Positions 1 to 8,700 of a stretch of 39,787 nucleotides of DNA are shown here, in pieces. Under the pieces are notes generated by a model, which saw only the letters and a list, made by a program, of their open reading frames with translations, was not told the origin of the DNA and searched no databases. The DNA comes from Paenibacillus pinihumi DSM 23905 = JCM 16419 (lineage in GTDB: Bacteria > Bacillota > Bacilli > Paenibacillales > Paenibacillaceae), in assembly GCF_000422505.1 (NCBI RefSeq), contig NZ_AULX01000037.1:1-39787 (forward strand), read 5' to 3'. Position 1 is the stretch's first letter. Every line of letters begins with the position of its first letter. A program made the position numbers and the translations under genes.

Positions 1-1
1 T

Positions 2-445
2 ATTGCAATACGGCGAGCTTCGGCAACAGTTATGCGTGAGAATATGGCGGCCGGAATCAACGGGCGTAAGACGATTAATCGCGAAACAATGGTTGAAGTA
101 CGTAAGATTATAGGTGACACTACGGATAAAATCGCTATTTCAGCAGGCGGCCGCCGATGGAAGCCGGAAACGTACGTCGATATGGTTACGCGGACCAAAA
201 TGGCGGAGGCGCATCGGGAATCAACCGCAAATGAAGCAGTACAGCGCGGAGTATTTTACGGAGTTATTTCGCGACATGGCGCAACGGACGCCTGCTCGCG
301 GTGGGAAGGACGTATCGTGAAGCTTACGATGGAGGCTCCGGGGGATTATCCGTATTTTCTCGACCTGCCTCGACGGGAAATATTTCATCCCAACTGCCGA
401 CATGTAATCACACCGATACGAAATCCGGAAAGCTTGCAGCAATAG
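2..445 (+). CDS. Phage minor capsid / head morphogenesis protein (C-terminal part)
   Basis: The reading frame is open through the left window edge, so this is only the 3' end; the ATG at 32 is internal. The visible C-terminus carries the signature of the SPP1 gp7 / Mu F-like head morphogenesis and Phage_min_cap2 proteins: a DACSRWEGRIV segment (about 20 residues like HxxCxxC..xG in the family) and a terminal FHPNCRHVITPI motif. Such proteins sit inside the head near the portal and assist assembly or DNA ejection. Its place directly before the scaffold and capsid genes agrees with this. The upstream portal and terminase genes are not in the window. The family is clear; the exact subfamily is not. 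Confidence 0.8.
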   Translation: MAIRRASATVMRENMAAGINGRKTINRETMVEVRKIIGDTTDKIAISAGGRRWKPETYVDMVTRTKMAEAHRESTANEAVQRGVFYGVISRHGATDACSRWEGRIVKLTMEAPGDYPYFLDLPRREIFHPNCRHVITPIRNPESLQQ

Positions 446-527
446 CCAACAGACCGACCGAACGCACATGTCGTTAAACTGCGCGGATACGATAGCCGAC
501 GGGCTTTAAACGGTTGGAGGTACACGA

Positions 528-1223
528 ATGACTAACGAAGATATGCAACGTAAATACATGCTTACACTCGATTTGCAGACGTTTTCCGAAGGCGATCCTG
601 ATCCGGAACCAATGTCGCCCATTACCGAACCAGAACCGAAACCGCTCACGATGACGCAGGACGAATTGGACGCGCTTATTGCGAAACGACTCGGACAGGA
701 ACGTAAAAAGTTTTCGGATTACGACGAACTGAAATCGAAGCTTACGGAGTTCGAGACTGCCGAATCTGAGCGGCAGAAGGCGGCTATGACGGAGCAGGAA
801 CGTGTTCAGGCGGAACTTACCGCAGCCAAGAAAGCGGCGGAAGAAGCCGAAGGGAAATCGGCAGCAGCATTGAAGGCCGCTAATGACCGCGTAATCAAAG
901 CGGATTTCAAACTCGCGGCTGCTTCCGTTAATATCCGACCGGATGCGCTGGAAGATGCGTTTTTGCTGGCGGATAAGGCGGGAATTACGGTCGATGACGA
1001 AGGTAACGTGGCTGGCGTAAAAGAGGCGTTAGAAGCGTTGGTCGCGGCGAAACCGTACCTCGTCGAAGTGGCTACGCCAAACAAGCCGAAGACAATCGGC
1101 GAGCCGAATAATCCGGTGCAGGAACAGCGGAAGACGCTGGAGGCGCAGTTGGAAGACGCGAAGAAGCGGAAGGATTTCGGCAAAGTCGTGGAATTATCGA
1201 ATACACTCGCAAACTTGAAGTAG
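528..1223 (+). CDS. Capsid scaffolding protein
   Basis: A 231-residue acidic, Lys/Glu/Ala-rich, strongly helical protein. A short N-terminal segment with LTLDLQTFSEGD, a start typical of phage scaffold/GP20-DUF4355 proteins, is followed by a proline-rich linker (residues 23-42). A long predicted coiled coil covers about residues 50-120, and a helical C-terminus ends in basic and acidic repeats. Scaffolds organise the procapsid and leave before packaging. The start at 528 is set by GGAGG at 516-520, 7 bases upstream. It lies immediately before the major capsid gene, the canonical position. Function is assigned from composition and context, not from a catalytic motif. Confidence 0.8.
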   Translation: MTNEDMQRKYMLTLDLQTFSEGDPDPEPMSPITEPEPKPLTMTQDELDALIAKRLGQERKKFSDYDELKSKLTEFETAESERQKAAMTEQERVQAELTAAKKAAEEAEGKSAAALKAANDRVIKADFKLAAASVNIRPDALEDAFLLADKAGITVDDEGNVAGVKEALEALVAAKPYLVEVATPNKPKTIGEPNNPVQEQRKTLEAQLEDAKKRKDFGKVVELSNTLANLK

Positions 1224-1253
1224 AGGTCGGCCAATTACGGTCGGCCTTTTCTT
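1224..1253 (+). terminator. Hairpin terminator after scaffold gene
   Basis: Arms at 1224-1232 (aggtcggcc) and 1239-1247 (ggtcggcct) form a 9-bp stem with two G-U pairs and a 6-base loop, followed by a T-rich tail. It begins on the base after the scaffold stop. Because late phage genes continue downstream, it may act as a partial terminator or an mRNA processing/stability signal that separates scaffold from capsid expression. Confidence 0.7.
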
Positions 1254-1288
1254 ATACACAAAAACAGAAATCAAGGGGGAAATAACGA

Positions 1289-2419
1289 ATGTCTCAATTT
1301 ACATTTACGTACGACTTTAAGGATCAAGTTCGCCAGCTCGAAGCAGGTATCTCGCTGATTATCAACGATGCGCCAACACTGCTCGGCCTGGTTGGTATTA
1401 ACGGCGGCGAACCGCTGTTTCAAACGAAATATGAATGGATGTCCGATAACCTCAACTCCAACCGTGCAAACGTAGTGGCCGCAGCAGGCGCTTCCGACAC
1501 TACGCTTAACGTAGCACCAGGCGACGGCGAGAAGTTCCGTGTCAACTCTATCATCGTAGCTGGTGAAGAGTACATGCAAGTAACTGCGGTAAACGCCGAC
1601 GCAATCACAGTAGTTCGTGGATTTGACGGTACAACTGCGGCCGCAATCGCTAATGGTGACGGAATTCGTATCGTATCCCGTCCGCAACTCCAAGGCGCAT
1701 TGCCTGGCGTTGACGAAGCGCACGACCGTTACACTGATTACAACTTTACGCAGATTATCGAGCGTTACGCGGCCGTGTCGGGTACACAAATGGCTGTCCG
1801 TACACACAACGTAACTAACGAGTTGAACTATCAAGTTGAGCTGCGTTTGAAAGAGTTGGCGCGCGAGCTGAATGATTGGTTGATCTACGGTCGCCGTATT
1901 CAAGGTCAAAAGAGCATTCCGTCCACGTCCGGCGGTCTGCTGTACTTCGCGGAGAAAAACGCATCCGCTAAACAGAACTTGTCTGGCGCAGAGGTATCGG
2001 CCAAGGCGATTAACGACTTGATGGAGCAGGTTTATTTGCGTGGAGGTAACGTAAACACGATCCTGACGAATACCGCGGGCGCTCGTCAAATCTCGAAATT
2101 GGCGAAGGATACCATCCGTACCGTACGTACCGACGAGACTACGGGTCACCGTATTTCTACGTTTGTATCTGACATCACTGGCGGTAACGAAGCGACTATC
2201 ATCGTTGACCCGAACTTCCCGGTTAACAAAATCGCGCTGTTCGACCGCAGCATTCTTAAACTGTCTCCGCTGCAAGGCCGTAGCCTGTACGATGTGGACG
2301 CGTCTATTCCTGGTGCTGACTTCGTGGCTCGCCAGATTCGTGGGGAGTATGGTATCACCGTTAAAAATGCGAAGGAAAAAATCGCGATTCTCGAAAACAT
2401 TAGCACATCGGTATCATAA
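1289..2419 (+). CDS. Major capsid protein, SU10/DUF5309-like HK97 fold
   Basis: A 376-residue protein with features of the SU10 major capsid family. The N-terminal arm is followed by an inserted beta domain (about residues 48-120) containing a TTLNV...GEEYMQVTAV...TVVRGFDGTTAA pattern. A helical core with ERYAAVSGTQMAVRTHNV and YQVELRLKELARELND (about residues 155-200) follows, then a C-terminal beta-rich axial domain ending in IRGEYGITVKNAKEKIAIL. It builds the icosahedral shell. A very strong leader (caagggggaaataac, 1272-1286) precedes the ATG, as expected for the most abundant virion protein. Terminator-like hairpins flank the gene on both sides. Confidence 0.9.
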   Translation: MSQFTFTYDFKDQVRQLEAGISLIINDAPTLLGLVGINGGEPLFQTKYEWMSDNLNSNRANVVAAAGASDTTLNVAPGDGEKFRVNSIIVAGEEYMQVTAVNADAITVVRGFDGTTAAAIANGDGIRIVSRPQLQGALPGVDEAHDRYTDYNFTQIIERYAAVSGTQMAVRTHNVTNELNYQVELRLKELARELNDWLIYGRRIQGQKSIPSTSGGLLYFAEKNASAKQNLSGAEVSAKAINDLMEQVYLRGGNVNTILTNTAGARQISKLAKDTIRTVRTDETTGHRISTFVSDITGGNEATIIVDPNFPVNKIALFDRSILKLSPLQGRSLYDVDASIPGADFVARQIRGEYGITVKNAKEKIAILENISTSVS

Positions 2420-2432
2420 ACGAAGGTTATAC

Positions 2433-2455
2433 GAGGGCTTCGCGGCCCTCTTTTT
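2433..2455 (+). terminator. Hairpin terminator after major capsid gene
   Basis: Arms gagggc (2433-2438) and gccctc (2445-2450) enclose a 6-base loop and are followed directly by five T residues. It lies 14 bases after the capsid stop. Confidence 0.75.
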
Positions 2456-2483
2456 AACGTAAACCAAAACGGAGGTGTAATGA

Positions 2484-2768
2484 TTGGTAACGTATCAAGG
2501 ACCGTCTCATTACGCGGTCGACATCGAAGGCAAGACGGTACGATTTAATTGGTTTGGCGAGTACCGAACGGAAGATGAGGCGGAAATCGCGGTACTGGAC
2601 GAACTCGCCCCGAAATGGATTACGCGGATTAGTGAGGTTAAGAACCCAGCGCCTGACGAGGCCGCTAATATTCCGGAGGTATCCGAGGAAGATGAGATTA
2701 AACCGGAGGAAGCGGGGACAAAGCCGGAAGTGAAGCCGACATCCCGCCGTAAATCCTCCGGTAAATAA
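2484..2768 (+). CDS. Small hypothetical phage head protein
   Basis: A 94-residue protein starting at TTG (2484), chosen because GGAGGTG at 2471-2477 is 6 bases upstream. The ATG at 2480 is out of frame and gives only a short product. The N-terminal half (residues 1-45) is a compact, aromatic-containing segment. The C-terminal half is a low-complexity acidic tail rich in Pro/Glu that ends in a basic SRRKSSGK. It lies between the capsid gene and the first head-tail adaptor, a slot often holding head-decoration or head-completion proteins. No family is recognised, so function is left open. Confidence 0.7.
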   Translation: MVTYQGPSHYAVDIEGKTVRFNWFGEYRTEDEAEIAVLDELAPKWITRISEVKNPAPDEAANIPEVSEEDEIKPEEAGTKPEVKPTSRRKSSGK

Positions 2769-2782
2769 GGAGGTAACGGCTT

Positions 2783-3172
2783 ATGGCGGTTAATATTACG
2801 GACGCAGATTCGTACATTGCGGAATGGTGTATCGACTCGGAGGACTGGTCGGATAGTGACGAAGCGAGAAAACAGCGGATACTAAACGTCGCGTCTCGTC
2901 ACTTGACGACCAAATACCCGAAACTTACGATACCAGACAACGCAGTGTACGAGTTTGGCAACGAATTATCCATCGCATTTAACGATTCTAACCGGCTACA
3001 GCAGCAGGGCGTCGCGGCGTTTTCCCTGACCGGCGTCGCATCCATGACGTTTAAGGATTGGGCCAAATCCGGACTTGACGCGTGGATATCCGATACGGTC
3101 CTCGATTTGATTTCGGCCGAAAACGGCGGAATATCGCTGTCCCGGCGGGCAATCCGCTGGACCGTGATATAG
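2783..3172 (+). CDS. Head-tail connector / adaptor protein
   Basis: A 129-residue mostly helical protein that starts MAVNITDADSYIAEW and contains a helix-rich middle (residues 26-90) with FGNELSIAFNDSN. Size, helix content and position immediately after the capsid block fit the gp15/YqbG-type adaptor that docks under the portal. AAGGAGG at 2768-2774 precedes the ATG. It begins the usual four-gene connector series: adaptor, head-closure, tail-completion and tail-terminator proteins. The assignment rests on order and size more than on a diagnostic motif. Confidence 0.65.
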   Translation: MAVNITDADSYIAEWCIDSEDWSDSDEARKQRILNVASRHLTTKYPKLTIPDNAVYEFGNELSIAFNDSNRLQQQGVAAFSLTGVASMTFKDWAKSGLDAWISDTVLDLISAENGGISLSRRAIRWTVI

Positions 3173-3185
3173 GAGGTGGCAGACA

Positions 3186-3509
3186 ATGCCGATGGGAATT
3201 TCGCTGCGGCAGCAAGTAACCGTATATCCTCCGGACTCGGACGACCCGAATAACCCGACGCCTGGTTCCGATCCATTTACGTTGAGGTGCCGATTCGAGG
3301 ATAAAACGGAAGTTGTATCGGACCGGCTCGGCCGTGACGTTGTAGCATCAGCCCGGATACTCTTCGATAAATTTGCGCTGGTAGACGATGCAGCCGAATA
3401 CGAATATACGGACGAGAGTGGCATGACCCGTCGATACGGCGCGATAAAGACGGAGCGGAAACGGTGGTTGAATGGTAAAACGATACTAACGGTGGTGTAT
3501 GTAAAATGA
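3186..3509 (+). CDS. Head closure protein, Minor_capsid_1-like
   Basis: A 107-residue beta-rich protein. It has an early QQVTVYPP strand, then a CRFEDKTEV segment and an RLGRDVVASARILFD motif (about residues 50-65) typical of the minor capsid protein family found in A118-like Gram-positive phages. These proteins plug the connector after packaging. Its last codons overlap the next start in ATGA (3506-3509), which implies translational coupling. AGGAGGTGG precedes the ATG. Confidence 0.7.
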   Translation: MPMGISLRQQVTVYPPDSDDPNNPTPGSDPFTLRCRFEDKTEVVSDRLGRDVVASARILFDKFALVDDAAEYEYTDESGMTRRYGAIKTERKRWLNGKTILTVVYVK

Positions 3510-3904
3510 GCATTACGTTTGATACGAAGGGGTTTACGGCGGCCGTGGCGATTACTCAAAAGAAAGCGGCAGCCGCAGCCAAGGACGGAATGCATGACGC
3601 AATGGACAATTTACTTCGTCGTTCCCGCGAATTGGCTCCGCTGGATAAAGGGATTCTCCGTATGATGGCCTGGTCAGAGGTTACGGAGTCGGACGGAGTA
3701 GTCACGGGCGAGGTGTATTACAGCGTGGTCGAAAATAATGGAAATGGCCGTTTTAATTACGCGCTCAGGACCCATGAGATGGGCGAATTTAAGAATCCGA
3801 CCACGCCCGGCACGCAACCGAAGTACCTCGAAAGGCCGCTAAAGGAAAATGCCGAGCGGTATCGTGACGAGATTGCCGCCGCGATTCGGAAGGAGTTGAT
3901 GTAA
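3506..3904 (+). CDS. Tail completion / minor capsid protein, Minor_capsid_2 or HK97 gp10-like
   Basis: A 132-residue protein. The N-terminal half is helical and alanine-rich, with a segment reading LLRRSRELAPLDKGILRMMAWSE (shown in part; about residues 36-58). The PLDKGxLRxM-type motif is characteristic of gp10-like and Minor_capsid_2 proteins. A beta region with GEVYYSVVENNG, YALRTHEMGEFKNPTTPGTQPKYLE and a C-terminal amphipathic helix follow. It is translated from an ATG overlapping the previous stop. The expected role is joining the completed head to the tail. Confidence 0.75.
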   Translation: MSITFDTKGFTAAVAITQKKAAAAAKDGMHDAMDNLLRRSRELAPLDKGILRMMAWSEVTESDGVVTGEVYYSVVENNGNGRFNYALRTHEMGEFKNPTTPGTQPKYLERPLKENAERYRDEIAAAIRKELM

Positions 3905-3907
3905 CGC

Positions 3908-4282
3908 GTGTTTACGATAGCGGAATTAAAAACAAACGTGGAAGCCGCCGTACCTTACACGTACTATATCAACGAGTTTCCGGCTACTGGCGCAGACAAT
4001 TCGGCGTATGTACGGATCACTGGCGGGTTTGCTCCATCGCAATGGACGCCGCAGCTTCGGCCTTCGTTCCAAGTTGTAGTTCGTGCGAAGACTACGGTTC
4101 AGGCGGAGGCGACGGCACAGGCAATATGGGATACGTATCACCAACGGCGGGCGTTTACTATCGGCAGCCAACGTATTGTAGCGACGTTTGCCGATCAGCC
4201 TATTCCGTTATATCTCGGCGTGGACGACAATAGGCGGGCACAATACAGCGTCAATTTTACGGCGCGATTACTCAACAATTAA
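3908..4282 (+). CDS. Tail terminator, Minor_capsid_3-like
   Basis: A 124-residue alpha/beta protein starting at GTG (3908), with AAGGAG at 3890-3895. It follows the layout of tail terminator proteins: a short N-terminal helix, a long beta sheet including RPSFQVVVRAKT, a helix with AEATAQAIWDTYH, and a C-terminal strand pair with RRAQYSVNFTARL. These proteins form a ring that caps the tail tube and stops its polymerisation. It is the last gene before a strong terminator and the tail tube gene, as in related phages. Confidence 0.7.
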   Translation: MFTIAELKTNVEAAVPYTYYINEFPATGADNSAYVRITGGFAPSQWTPQLRPSFQVVVRAKTTVQAEATAQAIWDTYHQRRAFTIGSQRIVATFADQPIPLYLGVDDNRRAQYSVNFTARLLNN

Positions 4283-4296
4283 ATAAACGTAGCTAT

Positions 4297-4325
4297 ACGG
4301 TCAGCCTTCGGGTTGGCCGTTTTTG
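4297..4325 (+). terminator. Hairpin terminator before tail tube gene
   Basis: A 10-bp stem (4297-4306 with 4311-4320, three G-U pairs allowed) closed by a TTCG tetraloop and followed by a T run. This is the strongest of the internal hairpins of the late region. Confidence 0.8.
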
Positions 4326-4358
4326 TGCTGCGGACAGATAACAAGGGGGAAATAACAC

Positions 4359-4895
4359 ATGGCGGTAAACGCGGATAAAATTCAGCTCGGCCCTTGCAAG
4401 GTAACATTCGATTTTGGCGGGACTAAACCGGTTGTGTTTGCGCAGACGCAGGGCGGCGTTGTGCTGACATACGAGGAGACGACGCGGGACGTACCGGTGG
4501 ATCAACTAGGATCGACGCCAGCCGACGTAATTATCACGGGCCGCACGGCTTCGATCGCGGTCCCAATCGTAGAGCACGATTTGGAAAAGTTGGCGGCGAT
4601 TATTCCGGGAGCAAAGTTGGTAGTCGACGGGACCGACCCGACAAAGAAGCGTGTTGACGTAAATGCACTCGTCATTCAGCGGCTGTTTCCTTACGCGAAG
4701 AAAGTCAAACTTGAGCCGCTTGATTACAATGCGACCGTTGAGAATACGGTGATTCTCCATAAGGCGGCCCCGCAAACCAATCTCAACTATACGTACAGCT
4801 ACGATAATGAACTCGTAACAAACACGACATTCCGAGCATTTCCGGACGAGAACGGTTTGTTAATCTCCTTCGGCGATCCTGACGCGGAAGAGTAA
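4359..4895 (+). CDS. Major tail tube protein
   Basis: A 178-residue beta-rich protein beginning MAVNADKIQLGPCKVTFD, with a middle TYEETTRDVPVDQLGSTPAD segment and an ITGRTASIAVPIVEHDLEKLA stretch (shown in parts). This architecture is typical of siphovirus tube proteins. It polymerises as hexamer rings around the tape measure. The leader caagggggaaataac (4342-4356) is identical to that of the major capsid gene, which fits a high-copy virion protein. It is followed by another terminator-like hairpin and then by the tail chaperones. Confidence 0.8.
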   Translation: MAVNADKIQLGPCKVTFDFGGTKPVVFAQTQGGVVLTYEETTRDVPVDQLGSTPADVIITGRTASIAVPIVEHDLEKLAAIIPGAKLVVDGTDPTKKRVDVNALVIQRLFPYAKKVKLEPLDYNATVENTVILHKAAPQTNLNYTYSYDNELVTNTTFRAFPDENGLLISFGDPDAEE

Positions 4896-4915
4896 GCGAA
4901 TAATCAAGTAAACAG

Positions 4916-4942
4916 GCGGCTCTTAACGGGGCCGCTATTTTT
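4916..4942 (+). terminator. Hairpin terminator after tail tube gene
   Basis: Arms gcggctc (4916-4922) and gggccgc (4929-4935) form a 7-bp stem with one G-U pair, followed by a T-rich tract (4936-4942). Confidence 0.7.
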
Positions 4943-4968
4943 GTACCCGAAAGGAGCTAAACACGAAA

Positions 4969-5382
4969 ATGAACGTGATTTCACGATTATTTAATAAATC
5001 CGATGCCGACTCGGTGGTTATCGGAGACAAAACGGTCCCCGTTCCGAAGCTAACTATCGCTAAATGGCGGCAGCTTTTTGACGTAGTGGAGGCGTTACCT
5101 CAAATTGCTATTACGATGCTTGCTGCGCGTGGTTCGGAGCAATTCACGGCAACCGTAATGGCTGCATTACAGCTTGTAGCAGACGAAGCAATCCGTATCG
5201 TATCGGTGCTTACGGAGCTTGACGCAGAGTACATCGAGGAGCATGCGACCATTAACGATGTTCTCGAATTCATCCGTCTGACAGCGGAGAAGAACGATTT
5301 GGAGTTGACGCTAAAAAACGTCAAAGCCGCTCTCGGCCGGTTCAAAACGGGTCCGGTTCAGGGCGGCGTGGCAAGCAATTAA
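4969..5382 (+). CDS. Tail assembly chaperone G
   Basis: A 137-residue helical protein without recognisable catalytic motifs, located between the tail tube and tape measure genes, the fixed position of the G/GT chaperones of long-tailed phages. It coats the tape measure during tail assembly. Codons 115-117 read CTA AAA AAC and contain the slippery heptamer A AAA AAC (5313-5319). Most ribosomes should finish at TAA (5380-5382). A minority should shift to -1 and make the 246-residue GT fusion. The start ATG is preceded by AAAGGAG with suitable spacing. Confidence 0.85.
   Translation: MNVISRLFNKSDADSVVIGDKTVPVPKLTIAKWRQLFDVVEALPQIAITMLAARGSEQFTATVMAALQLVADEAIRIVSVLTELDAEYIEEHATINDVLEFIRLTAEKNDLELTLKNVKAALGRFKTGPVQGGVASN
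5313..5367 (+). promoter_or_regulatory. Programmed -1 ribosomal frameshift signal (G to GT)
   Basis: The heptamer AAAAAAC at 5313-5319 is in the canonical X XXY YYZ register of the G frame. Six bases downstream an 8-bp stem (gccgctct, 5326-5333, with agggcggc, 5360-5367) encloses a second short ccgg/ccgg stem, a typical stimulatory structure. The -1 frame is open from 5256 to the stop at 5708, so a slip here yields a continuous fusion. Confidence 0.85.
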
Positions 5383-5708
5383 CGCTTGACGAATGGCTAA
5401 TGGGCGCGGCCGTCCGGCTCGGCGTAAGTCAAATCGTACTTGAATCGGAGTTTTACATGATCGACCTGCCGGAATTGCTCCGGTACAAAGCGGCAGAGAC
5501 GGCGGAGAACCGCTTGATGGCGTTACAAATCGGGTCAATGAGCCAGTGCACAGATAAGGACGTGTACGGGCGTTTTGTCGATCAATTACGGGCCGATTTG
5601 ATAACCGGAGACGGAGCGGAGCCTGCCGAACAAGCGGACCGTCTTGACCGGAGCGCGCTCGAAAAGCTACGCGGCAAGATCGGAAATCGGACGAAAGGAG
5701 GTACGTAA
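5319..5708 (+). CDS. Tail assembly chaperone T (made as GT fusion by -1 frameshift)
   Basis: This is the T part of the fusion join(4969..5319, 5319..5708), 246 residues in all. The T frame has no convincing independent start: the ATG at 5400 has no ribosome binding site and would remove the conserved-looking KQLTLDEWLMGAAVRLG segment that lies just upstream in the same open frame. In lambda and many Gram-positive phages the GT protein binds both the tape measure and tube subunits. The tape measure gene follows directly. The C-terminus is basic (LRGKIGNRTKGG). Confidence 0.8.
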   Translation, partial: RQSRSRPVQNGSGSGRRGKQLTLDEWLMGAAVRLGVSQIVLESEFYMIDLPELLRYKAAETAENRLMALQIGSMSQCTDKDVYGRFVDQLRADLITGDGAEPAEQADRLDRSALEKLRGKIGNRTKGGT

Positions 5709-5711
5709 TAA

Positions 5712-8700
5712 GTGTCAGCAACGGAAATAGGTGCGATTAAGGCGCGGCTCGAATTGGACGCGGCAAACTTTAGGGCGGGCATGGATCGTGCGAAACAGGA
5801 CTTAACCGGCGTGACAGAAAATGCGAAGCAGACGACGGCGGCGTTTAAGAAGATGTCGGAAACTCGGGATAACATCGATAAGCTGGCGGCCACTCTCGAC
5901 AACGTTAACGCGCGGGCGGATATACAGAGGCGGAAGCTTGCGGAGTTACAGAGGCAGTATAAGGAAACGTTTGAGGACGGAGCCAAGGCGAAGATTAACG
6001 ATAAGATCGTCAGTACGGAGGCGGCGTTGCTCTCGCTGACTAAGCAGTCCGACGCGACGGCTTCGAAAATCCACGAGCTGGAGGATAGCCTTAACTCGGC
6101 CGGAGACGGATTGGATAAGTTTGACGGTAAAGCTACGTCTGCGGTTACGAAACTGGGCGTGGCTTTTACGGCATTGACTGCGGCATACGCGGCGGTCATT
6201 ACGAAGTCAGTCGAAGCGGCGGCCACTTTCGAGCAGAGTATGGCGAAAGTTAAAGCGGTGTCCGGTGCGACGGCTTCGGAGTTTAAACGGCTGCAAGATC
6301 AGGCGTTAGAGCTTGGGGCTACGACAGTGTTTACGGCAGGTCAAGCCGCAGATGCTCAGGGATACCTCGCTATTGCCGGTTTTAAGACCAACGAAATTAT
6401 CGCGGCAATGCCCGGCGTACTCAATCTCGCCGCCGCTGCTCAGATGGACCTCGGACGGACAGCGGATATTGCTTCGAATATTCTTACGGGGTTCGGACTC
6501 AATGCCGAAAAGACCGGCCATGTAACGGATGTAATGGCGAAGGCTTTTACGTCGAGCAATACGAGTATGGAGCAGTTGGGCTACGCTATGAAATACGCAG
6601 CTCCTATCGCAGCGTCCACCGGAGTCACTATCGAGCAGACAGCGGCAGCTATCGGACGGCTCTCTGACGCCGGTATTCAGGGCGAAATGGCCGGTACGCA
6701 GCTCCGCGCGATCCTCCTCCGCCTGATTAAACCGGTCGGCGAGGCGAAGGACGTAATGGATCAGCTCGGAATTAAAACGAAGGACGCCGCCGGGAACATA
6801 CTGCCATTTACGGATATTATCCGACAGCTCGAAGTTGCTCTCGGAGGATTAACTCAGGCTGCGCAAACGGAGGCCGCGGCTCTTATCGCAGGTACGGAGG
6901 CCGCTGCCGGATTGCTAACGTTGGTAAACGCAGGCGCGGATAATCTCAACGAATTCGCCGAACAACTCCGTAATGCAGGCGGGACAGCCGAGCGGATTGC
7001 GGAAACGCAAATGGACACGTTTAACGGAGCCGTAACCGAGATGAAATCCGCGTTGGAGGCCGTAGGTATTACGATTGGTAACGACTTTATTCCAATACTT
7101 CGGCAGGCGGCGGAGGCGGTTACGAGGACCTTGCTCGGATTTAACGAGATGGACGCAGGTATGAGGACATTCCTCATTACTTTACCAGCGGTAACCGGAG
7201 CCGTTGGATTAATCACTATATCTATTTACGCAATGGTTACGTCCTTAAAAGCCCTCGCTGCTGCGGCCGGAGTCGCTAATCTCTCGCTTGGGTGGGTCGG
7301 ATTATTGGCGGTAGCCGTTGGTTCGCTCGGAGCTGCCTTCGCGGGCTATCAAGCGCAAGTGGCAGAGGCCGCCGAAGCACAGGCGGAATTCAACGCGCAA
7401 CTATCAAAAGCCCCGTTCGAACGTACAGCCGACGATGTAAACACGTTAAAAGACCGTATCGAAGAATTAAACGGATTGCTCGAAAAGCAAGCGGACCTCG
7501 CTCGGAGGATCGAGGAGGCGCAGCCGGACGGGTTTTGGGCGAAGACTTGGCGAGTAATTGCCGGTAAATCCAGCGAGCTTAAAACGTTGGAAATCCAGCT
7601 GATGAAAGTCGAGCAGCAATTGGGAAATACGTTTGACGTAAAAACTCCGGAGGAAGCGGCGGAGCGGATCGCGGAACTTAACGGACAGATTAACGAATCG
7701 ATTCCGGCTCTACATGAGCTGTTACGACAAGAGTTGGCGGAAGCTGCCGCTAAACAGGAGCAGATTATACAGTCCGAAAAGCTACTAGATCGGTACCGAG
7801 AGTTATCGCAGCAAGCGTCACTTACGGCGGACGAAAAGGCCGAGCTTACTCGTACTATTCAGCAACTGTCTGACCACTATCCGGACCTTAATGCCAAGTT
7901 GGACGATAACGGACGTCTCATGATTATGAATGAGGGGTATGTTCGTAGTCTTATTCAAGCCGAAAAGGACTCCGTACAAGATACAGTGAACAGTGCTGAG
8001 TCACGCACCGAAGCTTGGCGTATTGAAACGGAGAAGAAGCTGGAATACGCGAAGAAGCAGCTTGAAGCCCTACAACGGGTAGCCAAGGCGCAGTCGTTTG
8101 ATGTTAGCGTTAAGAATCCGTATGGACTTGATGGTGGTGGGGCTTTTGGGCTTAGTGACACCGTAAAGAAAATGCTCGAAGATGACCGGAAGCGTCTTGA
8201 GAGCGAAGTTGATACGTACACAAAAGAAATTAACGCATTTGATTTGGACTTGGCGAAAATCCAAAACGGGACTTGGAATGCGGGCGGATCGGGCGGCGGA
8301 TTAGGTACGGGATCAGGAACGATCAGCACCGGTAAGGATAAAAAGCCCGGAAAAGGGAAAACCGGCGGGGGCAAAAAGGAGAAATCGGCTGAACAGCTCG
8401 CACAGGAAGCGTATCGGGCCTCGTTACAGTACATCGAAAAGATGCGCTTGCAGAACCGTATGTCCGAGGAGCAGGAGTTGGCTGCGCTGGACAAACTGGC
8501 TGACCGTTATCAGAAGTATGACACGCTTTGGATCGACGCCACGAAACGCCGTAATCAGCTATCCGATCAGATGGCGGCGGCCGACAAGAAACGGGCCGAC
8601 GACGAGAAGAGACGCGGCGAGGATGCGAAGCGGGCTGCGGAACGGCTTGCTCGTGAGAAATTCGATTCTTCCTCCGAATGGATCGAAATGGAAACGCGGC

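Noticed and set aside
1271-2275. 334-codon open frame on the minus strand opposite the capsid gene
   Set aside because: It mirrors the codon bias of the capsid gene, has no binding site and no recognisable protein pattern.
5400-5708. Independent T chaperone gene starting at ATG 5400
   Set aside because: No ribosome binding site; the frame is open far upstream and a perfect -1 slippery site with a stem explains its expression.
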